NCBI GenBank assembly: GCA_012932295.1
Contig: JAAONU010000001.1
Coordinates: 49,883,134-49,947,133, forward strand
Source of the DNA: Cyclina sinensis
Taxonomy: Eukaryota; Mollusca; Bivalvia; Venerida; Veneridae
Direction of reading: 5' to 3'
DNA: 64,000 nucleotides
The position numbers and the translations under genes are program-made. Shown one piece after another: positions 36,316 through 47,788 of the stretch; the first letter of the stretch is position 1; every line of letters starts with the position of its first letter. A model generated the notes under the pieces. The model saw nothing but the letters and a program-made list of their open reading frames with translations. It was not told the origin of the DNA and did no database searches.

Positions 36316-36588
36316 AGATCTGTTGTGCTCTAATGACAAAATAACTTTGCTATATCATAACATATAAACCGGTACAAAATATTTAGATACCGTTGAACAA
36401 ACGACCTTGTTCTTATTGATGTTGTCAACGTTTAACTGCTGATGTGGTCTGCCACAGGCCTTTAACAATCCCATACATTTTCCCAATTTTGTTTTTGGAT
36501 TAGGAAATATTACAAAAGTAGCGCCTTTCATCCTCTCTGGATACCTACAATCATTATTACAAGTACCCCATGCACATCGTCGTACTAT

Positions 36589-39026
36589 TTTGGAAATTAT
36601 CGGAGTGATGCTGCGGCGCCTATAGCTCCTTTGAAATTCTTTTCTAGAAAAAATATATAGAACAAGATACATATATGTAAAGTATGAAATTTCAGAAACA
36701 AATATTTGAAACATTCTTAAAAGTTATAATATAGAAATAAACGATATACTGGTTACTATGAAACAAATAGGGACAGGGACTTTGAACTGTAACAAAAACG
36801 AGCTTGTAGAAGAACTTTTACATAGATCTTTTCTTGTCCATCTATTTTTATTCAGTTATGTACTAATTTCAGAAATGTCTGAGACAATATATATTTCATG
36901 GTGTTATGTTCAACATGTCATCTTCACTTTCATGTTTGATATTTCACAACGACAGTTCTGCATAAGTAAGTGTTGAATATGACCCTGCAAAAAACGATAA
37001 TGCCTCCAAATGTCGGAAAATATTTTCTAACAGTATAATAACTTCTTTTATGTAACAATAATATTTTTTCTCTTCAGAAATTGCATGAAGGGTTTTAGAA
37101 TGAACATTGAAGAGCAATGTTTTCAAACGTTATGTGCAGAATGTCTTACATACTTTTTGTCGTGATATTTAAAATTGACGATCTTGTTTTATTTAGTCTC
37201 AGTATGCAATCGCCAAAGTAGTAAGCCTTAAAACATTACAGTCACATAATTGAGCTTTCATATCTAGAGTAATCCACATTAACGGCATGAGCTTACGGTA
37301 TTCACAAGCTTAACATAATAAACACTATTCTGAGGTAATGTTGTCTTGTTTATTTATGTGCCTGTTCTGATAAGTGAACAGGGGAAAGATCGTTTGACTT
37401 ATTTTCACAGCTTATCGTTTCTTTGGTCAATTATTTTATGGGTGGGGATGAGATTAACCAGATAAAACGCCATGTAAGCAAATAACGAATGAATACATAA
37501 AACGACGTCATTTTCAGATTATTAAAGACGGTGTTTTGTCCACTGATAAAAAACAACAAAAAACAACAACAACAACAAAACTTTTTAATAAGGTTATATT
37601 GTGCATGCATTTTGGCGTGGTACTAGAGAGAGGCATTTTTGCATTTTTTTAGACATATATTTACAATGGCACACCCCCTCCTCTTTTTATCTGTTTGAAA
37701 ATGCACCTATAACAGTTCTTATCACACGTGTAATGTGGACTTCTGACGGCTGAAAATAATTTCAAACTGTTTTCTGTTTGATGGTAAATAATTTCCAAAC
37801 CCAATACTTTTGAAGTCAGATAAGCGTTATTTCAAAGGAAAATATCTTTAATCTCTCATAGTTACCCAAACATTCCAATTTTATTGCTGTTGTTCAAACC
37901 ATAAAAGATATGTCCGTGCCAAATGCTTGATAAATTGCAAAATAAATAAAATAAAAAAATGTTGCAGTGCATTTTTTTCATGCAATTTACCAATATGTCC
38001 TTCCCGAATCAATTTTCAGTTGCTGACAAGTTCACAAGTCAACTGGAAACCGCTAAGACAGATGACAGTGATTTTGTTTACTCTGTCTCAGTTTTAAGAT
38101 ATAGCTGTAGGCTGCACTTGCTTGCGAACAGTGTTACGGAATAAAACGTATTGAAAATACTCAGATGGAAATGCTGTGATAAATGAAAAATTGCATATGA
38201 CTTACTTTGTAGAAAGTGTTTGCATATTTATTGAGTTGCTAAACGTAGTGTTATTTGGCTGCCGTATTTAAAATTTGGACAAAATGCTTTTAACTGCCGT
38301 TAGCTTTAACAAAGACAATCCCGTATGTCTGCAAAGAAGACGAACTTTCAAAAAAATATGTTTTGATTTTTTTTCTGCAAATAATCAAACAATAGCATCG
38401 TGAACAAAAGGACCTTTAAACTTCACCTCGAACTATTTTAAGTAGATATAATAAGTAGCACGAGACTGTAAAATAAAGTCCTATAATTTGTTTTGAAGTA
38501 CAAATGCACATATACATACTCAATGAAACACCGCAGTTGGCTCCAATTTTAAACAAATATATCTTTACAATAATACTGTAAGTCTTTTTTTCAAGAAATG
38601 TGATGTGATAAATGTGTTGTTACAAGATATTTCACACTGGTAAAAGAATTGAAATCCATCTTAAAGTTTTCTTCTTGCAAGCATCACCTTCCTTGCCCGT
38701 ATATTCAATTATCAAACCATCGTTTCTCAAGTTATCTTTCTATAGCATACTTTTCATACGGGTACCTGTATGGTTGTACTAGAACTATTCGAGAAAGGTT
38801 CTCAACTGAATCTGTAAACAAGAGCTGATTTGCCGGGAAACATCGATTCATTCTAAAATCTTGCGTTCATTTTGCATGTAGAGTGTGAAGATAAAAGACG
38901 TGTTACTCGTAGCTTGTGTTTATTCTACTTTAAATCATAGCTTAAATCACCGACGGTCCCTTCATGTAGGACTTCTCTGGCTGTTGCTTCAGGATATACG
39001 GAAGACTGAACGTTTAAGACCGAATT
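36589..39026. other. No gene recognised
   Basis: AT-rich sequence with a CAA-rich simple repeat at about 37,550-37,580. Short ORFs here show no domain. No terminal inverted repeats were found for the Tc1 relic that follows. Confidence 0.45.
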
Positions 39027-40017
39027 ATGGCAAATGCAAATGTTAGAAGGCATTTATCGGATGATGAGATGTGGCGGGCAGATGGAATGGTGGAGCAAGG
39101 GGTTCTTCATCGTGAGGTTTGCGAGGCACTTGGTGTGCACAATACGATTATCCAACAGTATGGTACACCAATAAGGTGACATGGTGGCGGCAGAAGAAGG
39201 GTAACTTCTGCGGCTATGATCATTTTCTGGATATCCGTTTGGCAACTGCAACCCAACTTCGTAATGCTTCCGGGGTCCGTGTTTACCCCTAAACCATACG
39301 CACACGTTTGCACGAAAGTTGTGTGCTGTCGAGAAGATCATGTATACGGATCCCGTTGTCTCGAAACCACTGCCAGCTACGACATGCTTGGGCCGTGGAC
39401 CATGTTGGTTGGTGTTAGAGGGACTGGCGACCTGTCCTCTTTACCTATAAGTCTCGGTACTGTCTAGAATACACTGCTAGTCGTGCTAGAGTATGGCGAA
39501 GGCCAGCGGAACGGTTTCAAGCTACAAACATTGCTGAACACGACCGGTATGGTGGAGGCTCAATAATGGTCTGGGATGGAATCAGCTGGAATGGACGCAT
39601 TGACCTAGTTGTCTTTGACGGAGGTACACTGACTGCCCAGCGGTATCGAGATAGTTTTTCGATACCCAAGTAAGGTTGTATGCTGGTGCAGTTGGTGGTG
39701 GGTTTATTTTAATGGATGATAATGCACGTCATCATACAGCCAATGTCGGCCAAGAGTACTCGCAAAGAGAGGGTATTACTCGTTTGGAGTGGCCAGCCCG
39801 ATCCTCTGACCTAAATCCCATTGAGCAGATGTAAAATGAGTTACAGTTCCGCATTTCAGCACGTCGGTTCCAACCAAGAAGCACACAGGAACTTGGTGCC
39901 GCCCTTGTGGACGAATGGAACACCATTCCAACAGCGGTGATAAGAAACCTAATAGGGGGCATGCAACAACGGTGTCTGGCTGTCATGGACAGCAACGGGT
40001 CACATGTTTGTTACTAA
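39027..40017 (+). pseudogene. Tc1-like transposase pseudogene (copy 3)
   Basis: The full-length but heavily mutated relative of the intact transposase starts at ATG 39,027 (MANANVRRHLSDDEMWRADG) and ends in GSHVCY-stop at 40,017. Blocks can be followed across frameshifts: HREVCEALGV (HTH), SRARVWRRPAERF, GGGSIMVWDGISW, LMDDNAR, WPARSSDLNPIEQ. The first catalytic DE is changed (FTYKSRY instead of the usual FTDESRY), and the tryptophan codon after PIEQM is a stop (TAA). At least four stops or frameshifts are present, so it cannot be functional. I found no TIRs, so the element ends are lost or too diverged. Confidence 0.88.
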
Positions 40018-40449
40018 ACCCAAATCATTTCTACCAATAGTTTGTTTTGGCAGAATTTGATTTTTTTTCACAATTTTCAATATACCGATCTTTAACTTCA
40101 TCCCATTTAAATTGAAAAAATGAAAAAAAGAACGAAAACACATTACAATTGTTAAAACATTTCTCTATAATGTCTTAAACACCACTAATCATGTGCATGA
40201 AAAGAAATAAAACTAATACATACTGGCATACAACAAAAGATATGTACAAAATATTCTTGATGCTTAGCAAACTTTGAGTAGTATATTATTGAAAAAACTC
40301 TAACACTCATTCAAAAGGTTGAAGATTATTTCAGAACTTAAAATGCTGTGTAATGAATAGTGTTCTAGTAATCCGTATAGCATTTGCTTTAGACACATAC
40401 TAAAATCACATGATAATACCTGGACCAAGTAAAGACACTAGCTTCCGTC
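40018..40449. other. Spacer, nothing recognised
   Basis: AT-rich sequence between the Tc1 relic and the MITE. It may include decayed 3' sequence of the Tc1 element. Confidence 0.4.
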
Positions 40450-40453
40450 TTAA

Positions 40454-40959
40454 AGGGATACACAGGCAAATGAGTGCCCAAAAAAATTAAAACAGACATT
40501 ACTTACTCAAATCATGTTCAATATGAAGAACTTTAAATTCCCAGTATGTTTGTCCATATAAATACAGTGAAATGCGCGTTTGAACGTAAATATTTGAACG
40601 TTCTTTAACGAGTTATTTTTAAACAGGTCACGTGACAAAAACAACCCTTCGTTGTTTCTCTTGGGCTGGTTTTTGCCGTTGTTTGCCGAGTCGGTAGTTC
40701 TTTTCGGTGGTCCAGGCATCTTTATTTGAAAACGAGACTGAGTAGATCATGTGACAGGTACTTCAACCGTCCAATCATTTACTGCAAAATTTGACGCGAA
40801 ATCTAAATTTTCTATCTACACCACGAGGGTCAAGTTTATTTTAAAAGGGGAAATCTTTGTTACTTGAACTAATTATTGTATTTATTTCGATCACATTATA
40901 GTATATTGATGTAAGAAACGAGAAAGAAAGCATAAACGTTTGCATGTACGTTTATCCCT
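40454..40959 (-). mobile_element. 506-bp TTAA MITE (family 2, copy 2, inverted)
   Basis: Ends are AGGGATACACAGGCAAATGA on the left and ...TTTATCCCT on the right (the outer bases pair as AGGGATA), flanked by TTAA at 40450-40453 and 40960-40963. It aligns with 32,142-32,615 in opposite orientation: shared phrases are TTCAATATGAAGAACTTTAA, GGTCACGTGACAAAAAC, ACAGGTACTTCAACCGTCC and AAATTTTCTATCTA. One CACGTG is kept and the other is CATGTG. Non-coding; the 70-codon open frame within is incidental. Confidence 0.92.
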
Positions 40960-40963
40960 TTAA

Positions 40964-41990
40964 CTTGAAAAATCGGTGACAGAAAAATTAGCAAACTTGT
41001 AAATTGTTATCGCCATCGATCAGGTTTTTTATAAAATGAGATTTAAAACCAAACTTTTTGACCTACTTTCAAAAAAAGATCGATTTTTTTTTAATGTGCT
41101 CGTTTTTGTAAACACTGGTAGAGAGTTAAGCAGCAAACTGCATTGTGTTGTTATGCTGCTATAAAACAATAACTTACATACATAGAGATTTTTTTTGTTT
41201 ATGTGGATATGGATATCGAAAAATACAATTCTAACATTTTTACTTACGCGTAAAAACCATTTCTCCTCGATATTTGATATATTCCATACCCACAAAACAA
41301 AAATCAATATTTATATTGTTCAATTTGGTAATTAAATGTCGTAACTGTTTTTATCTACTTGATGTGTAATATCGTCTATATAAATACAGAACTCCTTTCA
41401 TTTCAAAACAAAATCCGGAATTGTGTTTTTTTTCCATTCCAAGACTCGATCAGCGCTTCAACTTTAAAACATTTATGTCCTCTTTTACATTGGAAATCGC
41501 CGCAGAAAATCTCTGGTTTGTCATCTGTCCGAAGAGTAAGAATTATAGTTTGAGACTTATGAATTGCGCTGTTTTATTTCTGTAACATGCAAGTTACTTG
41601 TAAAACAATGAAAGCATTATGTACCAGGTAGAACTTTAAAGTTCAAAGAAAACTATGTAAAAGTAGTTCCGGCAACTCTACTGTCAATGATATAAAATCC
41701 ATATCAGTCACATTATGAATGCTTTGAAATTTATTTCACTGATAAAAACAGTATTCATTCGATAGCATAAGATGAAATTCATATATTAATTAATCAGAAA
41801 GCTTTTAACATTTTTGTTCCATTTTAAGGTCTAAGAGGCGAAATCTGCTTCTAGACATCTCTGCACTTACGGGTGTACATTTTATGTTTTCTGTGAGTAA
41901 CACCTCTTACTACAGTTTAAGTCGTCTTTGCAACTGGATAAATTATGCAGTCATGATTTTCATTTTTGACATTTCTGAAAGTAAATCATA
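40964..41990. other. No gene recognised
   Basis: AT-rich sequence; ORFs at 41,029-41,307 (-) and 41,359-41,553 (+) are short and without recognisable domains. Confidence 0.45.
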
Positions 41991-41994
41991 CAGC

Positions 41995-42340
41995 AGTATG
42001 TTCTAATAAATCATGTCCTCGGGGTCAGAACTGGCCTAAGCCGAGGGTTCACTTCATTTTGAATACACTTTTATTGGAAAAACTTTCAAAATCTCCTCTA
42101 AAGCATTGAGGCCAGTTGCAATAAATCCTCAAAAGATTCTTGAATGAGTCCACACGGCCTTGGGTTTAGACGAAATTTTATTTATAACATAAAAGACATT
42201 ATGGACTTTTAACAAGATCATACAAATCATGGCCTTAAGTTCGAAGTTTTAGGAATCATTTCATTTTGTATAGGTCTTTATAGGAAAAGTTTTAAAATAC
42301 ATTAAGCTCTTGAGCAAAACTTTTTCTATATCATTCCTTT
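41995..42340 (+). repeat. Truncated, diverged units of the 160-bp array type
   Basis: Phrases such as AAATCATGTCCTCGGGGTCA and TTGGAAAAACTTTCAAAATC resemble the units within 42,600-43,190 (AAATCATGACCCTGGGGTCA; TTTAAAAATCTTC). They lie upstream of the terminus at 42,341, so they belong to an older neighbouring element in the same orientation. Confidence 0.55.
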
Positions 42341-44203
42341 TTAGCTCATCTGAGCACTAAGTGCTCAGGATGAGCTTTTCTGTTCGGTGTTTGTCCGACG
42401 TCCGTCGTCCTTCCGTCCGTCGTCAACTTTTCATTCAAAAGACATCTCCTCTGAAACCAATGGGCCAAATTTAATGAAACTTGCCTGGGATGTTCCTTGC
42501 ATGAAGCTCTACCAATATTGTTCAAATGGTTCTGTCCATTGCATTTCTAGTTTACTGGAGCTAAAAAAAGATTTTAGAAGTTGGATCTTTAAAAATCTTC
42601 TTCTCTGAAACCTCAAGGTCTGGAGCTTAGATATTTGGTATGCAGCATCATCTAGTAGACCTCTACCAAGTTTGTTCAAATTATGACCCTGGGGTCAAAT
42701 ATATATGAACAAGTTTTAAAATCTTCACATCAGAAACCAAAAGGCATAGAGCTTAGATAATTTGTATGTAGCATTGTGTAGAGGACCTCTACCAAGTTTG
42801 TTCAAATCATGGCCCCTGGGTAAAAAATGGCCTAGCCCCAGTGGTCACATGTATTAGATAAAGTTATATAGGAAGAACTTTAAAAATCTTCTTTTTAGAT
42901 ACCACAAGGCTTAGAGTTAAGATATTTGGTGTACAGCATTGTCTATTAGACCTCTACTAAGTTTGTTCAAATCATAGCCCCTGGGTCAGAAAAGGCCCCG
43001 CCCCAGGGGCCACATATTTTACATAGAGCTATATTGAAAAACTAAAAAAAATCTTCTTGTCAGAAACTACAAGTCCTAGAGTTAAGATATTAGGTGTGAG
43101 CCATTGTTTAGTGGACCTTTACCAGGTTTGTTCAAATCATGACCCTGGGGTCAAAACTGGCCCCACCCTGAGAGGCAGGGTGGGGGGGGAAGTCATTTGA
43201 TTTTACACAAGGACTTATATAGGCAAAAATGTTCGTTGTTATGTTTCCCACTCAATCCACCCTTCTAATGGAGACATATTGTTTTTGCCGTGTCCATGAG
43301 TGTCAGTCTGTCTGTCTGTCTGTCTGTCACACTTAGTTTCCTTTTAACAACTTGAGTACCAGTTGACCCAAAGCCTTCGAACTTCACAGGATATTGCCCT
43401 TATTGAGTAGAAAAAAAACTCTTTTGTTTTTTGGGTCAGTAGGTCAAAGGTCAAGGTTAGAGGGGCCTCTAAAATGAAAACTGTTTCTACTCAATAACAG
43501 GAATAACATTTAACCTAAAGCCTTCAAACTTCATATGATGATTGCCTTTATTAAATAGAAGAACCATATTGTTTTTTGGGTCTTTAGGTCAAAGCTCAGG
43601 GTCACAGGGACATGTAGAGTGAAAAGTATTTCTGCAGAGTAACTGTAGTACCATTACACCCAGAGCCTTGAAACTTTACAGGAAAATTGTATTAGAAGAA
43701 CCGTATTGTTTTTAGGGTCCATAGGTCAAAGGTTAAGTTCACAGGGACCTCTAGAGTGAAAACTGTTTCTGCTCAGTAACTGGAGTACCATTTCACCCAG
43801 AACCTTCAAACTTCATAGGATGATTGTCTTTACTCAGTAAAAGAACCCTATTATTTTTGGGATCAGTAGGTCAAAAGTCAAGGTCACAGGGACCTGAAGA
43901 GTGAAAATAATTTCTGCTCAGTAACTGGAGTATAATTACACCCAGAACCTTCAAACTTCATAGGGTAATTATATTAGAAGAACCCTATAGTTTTTGGGGT
44001 CTGTCAAGTTACTGGGACCTGTAGAGTAAAACTATTTCTGCTCAAAAATTTGAGTACCATTACACCCAGAGTCTTCAAACTTAATGCAAACTTTTTCAGA
44101 CTTGTTCCAAACAACGAACACCCATAAGAACCAATAACGATACTTGTAACATGAGCAGTGAGACTCAGGTGAGCGATTTAGGGCCATTATGGCCCTCTTG
44201 TTT
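42341..44203 (+). mobile_element. Helentron-like non-autonomous element with two tandem cores
   Basis: The 5' end is TTAGCTCATC followed by a hairpin (AGCTCATC/GATGAGCT outer, GAGCAC/GTGCTC inner), then GAGCTTTTCTG and a GTCC-rich microsatellite. The 3' end is CTCAGGTGAGCGATTT, a GGGCCAT/ATGGCCC hairpin (44181-44195) and TCTTGTTT. The body has about four units of a 160-165 bp repeat (to about 43,190), then a second block starting TGGAGACATATTGTTTTTGC with a GTCT microsatellite and about six to seven 145-bp units (43,330-44,090). The change of core type near 43,230 suggests one element inserted in, or recombined with, another. No protein is encoded. Confidence 0.8.
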
Positions 44204-45608
44204 TTATTTTCTTTCATGGGACACATGATCCTAGCTAGCCCCCATCCATCCCCCCCACTTGTTTAATAGTACTATGTGGTTTTATGTTGTTTGATTTTTA
44301 TGTAACAAATTGCAGGCTGCCAGATAAGCAAGAACTTGAAACTGATCACTAAATGACTTACGGGGTAAAGTAATTACGAGTTATAGTGGTGTTAAAAGAG
44401 AAAACAGAAGGTAGTATGGCGTCTTGATTTACCGGAACTGCTAATATAAATAACGCTGTTATTTAATTGCCATTATGTCTTTACAGAGACACACCTTCTT
44501 CGTAGATTGCTCGATAAAGGATTGGAAGTCATAGTTTTTGTCTTTTATCTGAAATTGCTCAAGTAGTCATGGCGATTTGAGACAGATAAAGCACTATATA
44601 AAATATAGAAAAAGGAATCGACAGAGAAGATCATTCGCTGCACTTCTAAACAGGCAATACAAACATCAATAATATATGTTTGGATATTGATTAAATGGTT
44701 CTTATGTTTTTGTTTTATCTTAATACCTCGAAATCTAACGAGACATAAAGTTTGAAACAATCAGAAACTGACTGATAAGTAACATTTGAGTGCCAGTATT
44801 TAAACAAGTCATGAATAAGTACTTGGACTGCAAATTACACGCATTTTCAAACGTGTTTACGCTCCCTCAGCAGCTATGTGAATACACTACCGTTACTTCA
44901 CACAGTTGCTTTAATAAGAGTAGATTTATGATATTGACCTTACAACGAACTTTTAAACAACCAATGAAAGTGCACCAATATCCCCGAAACCAAAAAATCT
45001 TGAAACCATTGTTCATTTGTTTAAACGATCATGTGATTCCAAAAATTTTAAATAGACAGGTGTTTTCTGACAATTTTGTAAACACATTTCAACTACGCGT
45101 TTACGTTAACATCATAATACAGCAATTAAACGTCTAAAAACAACCATTCCATCTTCATTTTAACCTTTTTGATAGATTTACTGGTTTATTTACGTATACA
45201 TATTAAAGAAACACTTTGAAAAGTAAAATACATAAGTAACATTCAGACATGCATTGTTTGTTTACATTTTGGGTTGTCAAGTGTATGTATGGACGTTTCG
45301 TTGTAGGCTTGTCACTGATTAGCTGAAAAGTAACTGTGGATATCTCTGTCTAAAAATAAAAATACTGTTCTGAAAATTGAATTTTAGCAGAGGTAAGAAA
45401 GTGAAACATTCGACCGAGGCGCAGGAGAGTAAAACGTATTTTGCAGCTTTTTTGATCGAGATGTGTGTTTAGTTTGATTTCCACAGATGACGTCAATTAA
45501 TAATTCTCCACCCTAAAAAACATCGGCTAACAGCATTAATTATTTATTTGGAAAAACGTTGTTTCCCCCTTAAATTGGTCAATCAGGATGGAACGACATA
45601 TGGTTTTA
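44204..45608. other. No gene recognised
   Basis: AT-rich spacer between two Helentron-like elements. An ATG-started 115-codon frame at 44,790-45,137 (+) shows no domain or composition that would support calling it. Confidence 0.4.
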
Positions 45609-47788
45609 TTAGCTCACCTGTCACGTAAGGACAGAGTGAGCTTTTCTGATCACCTTTTGTCCGTCGTCCGTCGTCCGTCCGTCCGTCAGTCCGTCCGTCC
45701 ACAATTAGTTCGTTAACACTCTAGTGGTCACATTTTTGCCTCAATTGTCATGAAACTTGCACGGGATGTTTGTCTCATTGATATCTCGGACGAGTTCGAA
45801 CATGGGTTATCAGGGTTGGAAAACTAGGTCACAGAGCCCAAATATAGAAAAACCTTGTTAACACTCTAGAGGCTACTTTTTCAGTCCAAATATCCTGGAA
45901 ATTTGTCAGAAAGGTTCTATTGATGATTTCTAGCTCAAGTTCAAATATGGGTAATCTGGGTTCAAAAACTAGGTCACGGAGCCCAAAAATAGAAAAATCT
46001 TGTTAACACTCTAGAGGTTACATTTTCAGCCCAAATAATCTGGAATTTTGTCAAAAAGGTTGTTTTGACAATTTCTAGGTCAAGTTCAAATATGGGTCAT
46101 CTGGGGTCAAAAACTAGGTCACAGAGCCCAAATATGGAAAAACCTTGTTAACACTCTAGAGGTTACATGTTCAGCCCAAATAATCTGGAAATTTGTCAGA
46201 AAGGTTGCTTTGACAATTTCTAGGTCAAGTTCAAATATGGGTCATCTGGGGTCAAAAACTAGGTCACGGAGCCCAAATATGGAAAAACCTTGTTAACACT
46301 CTAGAGGTTACATTTTCAGCCCAAATAATCTGGAAATTTGTTAGAAAAGTTGCCTTGAGGATTTCTAGATCAAGTTCGAATATGGGTTATCTGGAGTCAC
46401 AAACTAGGTCACAGAGTCCAAATATGGAAAAACCTTGTTAACATTCTAAAGGTAGCATTTTCAGTCCAAATAACCTGGAAATTTGTCAGAAAGCTTCTAT
46501 CGATGATTTCTAGCTTAGTTTTGAATATAGGTTTTCTGGGGTCAAAAACTAGGTCACAGAGCCCGAAAGTAGAAAAACCTTGTTAATCCTCTAGAGGTTA
46601 CATTTTTAGTCCAAATGTCCTTGAAATTTGTCAGAAAGATTGTTTTAAAGATTTCTAGCTCAGATTTGGATATGGGTCATCTGGGATCAAAAACTAGGTC
46701 ACATGGTTCAAATATGTAAAAAACTTTTTAACACTCCAGAGGTTACATTTTCAGTCCAAATATCCTGGAAATTTGTCAGACAGGTTTTCTTGATGATTTC
46801 TAGCTCAAGTTGGAGTATGGGTCATCTTGGGTCAAAAACTAGGTCACAGAGCCCAAATATGGAAAAACCTTGTTAACACTCTAGAGGTTACATTTTCAGC
46901 CCAAATAATCTGGAAATTTGTCAGAAAAGTTGCCTTGAGGATTTCTAGATCAAGTTCGAATATGGGTCATCTGGAGTCACAAACTAGGTCACAGAGTCCA
47001 AATATGGAAAAACCTTGTTAACATTCTAAAGGTAGCATTTTCAGTCCAAATAACCTGGAAATTTGTCAGAAAGGTTCTATCGATGATTTCTAGCTTAGTT
47101 TTGAATATAGGTTTTCTGGGGTCAAAAACTAGGTCACAGAGCCCGAAAGTAGAAAAACCTTGTTAATCCTATAGAGGTTACATTTTTAGTCCAAATGTCC
47201 TTGAAATTTGTCAGAAAGATTGTTTCAAAGATTTCTAGCTCAGATTTGGATATGGGTCATCTTGGGTCAAAAACTAGGTCACAGAGCCCAAATATGGAAA
47301 AAACTTGTTAACACTCTAGAGGTAACATTTTAATTCCAAATAACCTGGAAATTTGTCAGAAAGCATAATTCTATGGTTTCTAGGTCAAATTTGAATATGG
47401 GTCATCTGAAGTCAAAACATTTAGGTCACAGAGCCCAAATATTGAAAAACTTTGTACACACTCTAGAGGCTACATTTTCAGTCCAAATGTCCTGGAAATT
47501 TGTCAGGAAGGTTGTTTTGATGATTTGTAGCTCAAGTTTGGATATGGGTAATCTGGGGTCAAAAACTAGGTCATAGAGCCCAAATATGGAAAAATCTTGT
47601 TAACACTCTAGAGATAACATTTTCAGTACAAATAACCTTGGAAAATGTGTCAAAGAGATTGTTTCAATAATTTCTAGGTCAAGTTTGAATATGGGCCATC
47701 TGGGGTCAAATAACCAGGTCCATAGCAACTTTGTTTAAAGCAGTCATACTCAGGTGAGCGATACAGGGCCATCATGGCCCTCTTGTTT
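45609..47788 (+). mobile_element. Helentron-like non-autonomous element with 145-bp tandem core
   Basis: The 5' end is TTAGCTCACCTGTC, a hairpin closed by AGCTCAC/GTGAGCT with inner CTGTC/GACAG, then GAGCTTTTCTGATCACC and a GTCC/GTCG-rich microsatellite (45,659-45,700). About 14 tandem copies of a 145-bp unit (CTAGAGGTTACATTTTCAGC start) fill 45,720-47,735. The 3' end is CTCAGGTGAGCGATAC, a GGGCCAT/ATGGCCC hairpin (47766-47780) and TCTTGTTT. The 5' arm AGCTCACCTG is also complementary to the subterminal CAGGTGAGCG. Structure agrees with published Helitron/Helentron-derived elements of bivalves. Non-coding; short ORFs inside the array are incidental. Confidence 0.85.
46280..47275 (+). repeat. 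Higher-order repeat: 580-bp duplication of four 145-bp units
   Basis: The marker TTGCCTTGAGGATTTCTAGA occurs near 46,350 and again exactly 580 bp later. The following variant units (CATTCTAAAGGTAGC, CGATGATTTCTAGCTTAG, GAGCCCGAAAGTAG, AATGTCCTTGAAATTTGTC) recur in the same order with only scattered differences. Four different 145-bp units therefore were copied together recently. Confidence 0.85.

Larger units (their letters stand above)
33809..36588 (-). pseudogene. THAP zinc finger + DDE_Tnp_4 transposase gene, decayed, multi-exon
   Basis: Read on the minus strand, four exons remain. Exon 1 (36588-36391) carries the THAP C2CH finger: CAWGTC (C-x4-C), GATFVIFPNPKTKLGKC, CGRPHQQLNV and, across the splice, VCS-T-HFV giving C-x2-H. 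Its usual initiator ATG is ATA. Exon 2 (35751-35608) holds DLYPDPIPADG and a basic PPSKRKR, with a 1-bp frameshift at its start. Exon 3 (34837-34670) is a coiled coil (KEQLRKKENDCHLLKKR) then YYTG. Exon 4 (34621-33809) has the HTH (LKDLAVKFSLSLQSAGVVF), the first catalytic D (VIIDGTEF), the second (ADMGF, usually ADRGF), LNIPPF and the E motif (IERLIVKVKSYKI). Splice sites are good at exons 1-4. Several stops and frameshifts in exon 4 make it non-functional. The architecture matches THAP-linked, Harbinger/IS5-like DDE_4 genes common in invertebrates. Confidence 0.82.

Noticed and set aside
39054..39995. Several ORFs on both strands around 39-40 kb and 58.7-59.2 kb
   Set aside because: All are frame fragments or antisense shadows of the two Tc1 transposase relics.
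42387..42608. 73-codon ORF at the 5' end of the Helentron-like element
   Set aside because: Starts in the GTCC microsatellite and is not preserved in the related element at 45,609.
44790..45137. 115-codon ORF between two Helentron-like elements
   Set aside because: ATG-started and fairly long, but no domain, no splice context and composition typical of AT-rich noise; not supported enough to call.
45660..47735. CRISPR-like regularly spaced repeats
   Set aside because: Units are contiguous 145-bp tandem repeats without unique spacers, inside a eukaryotic transposon-like element.
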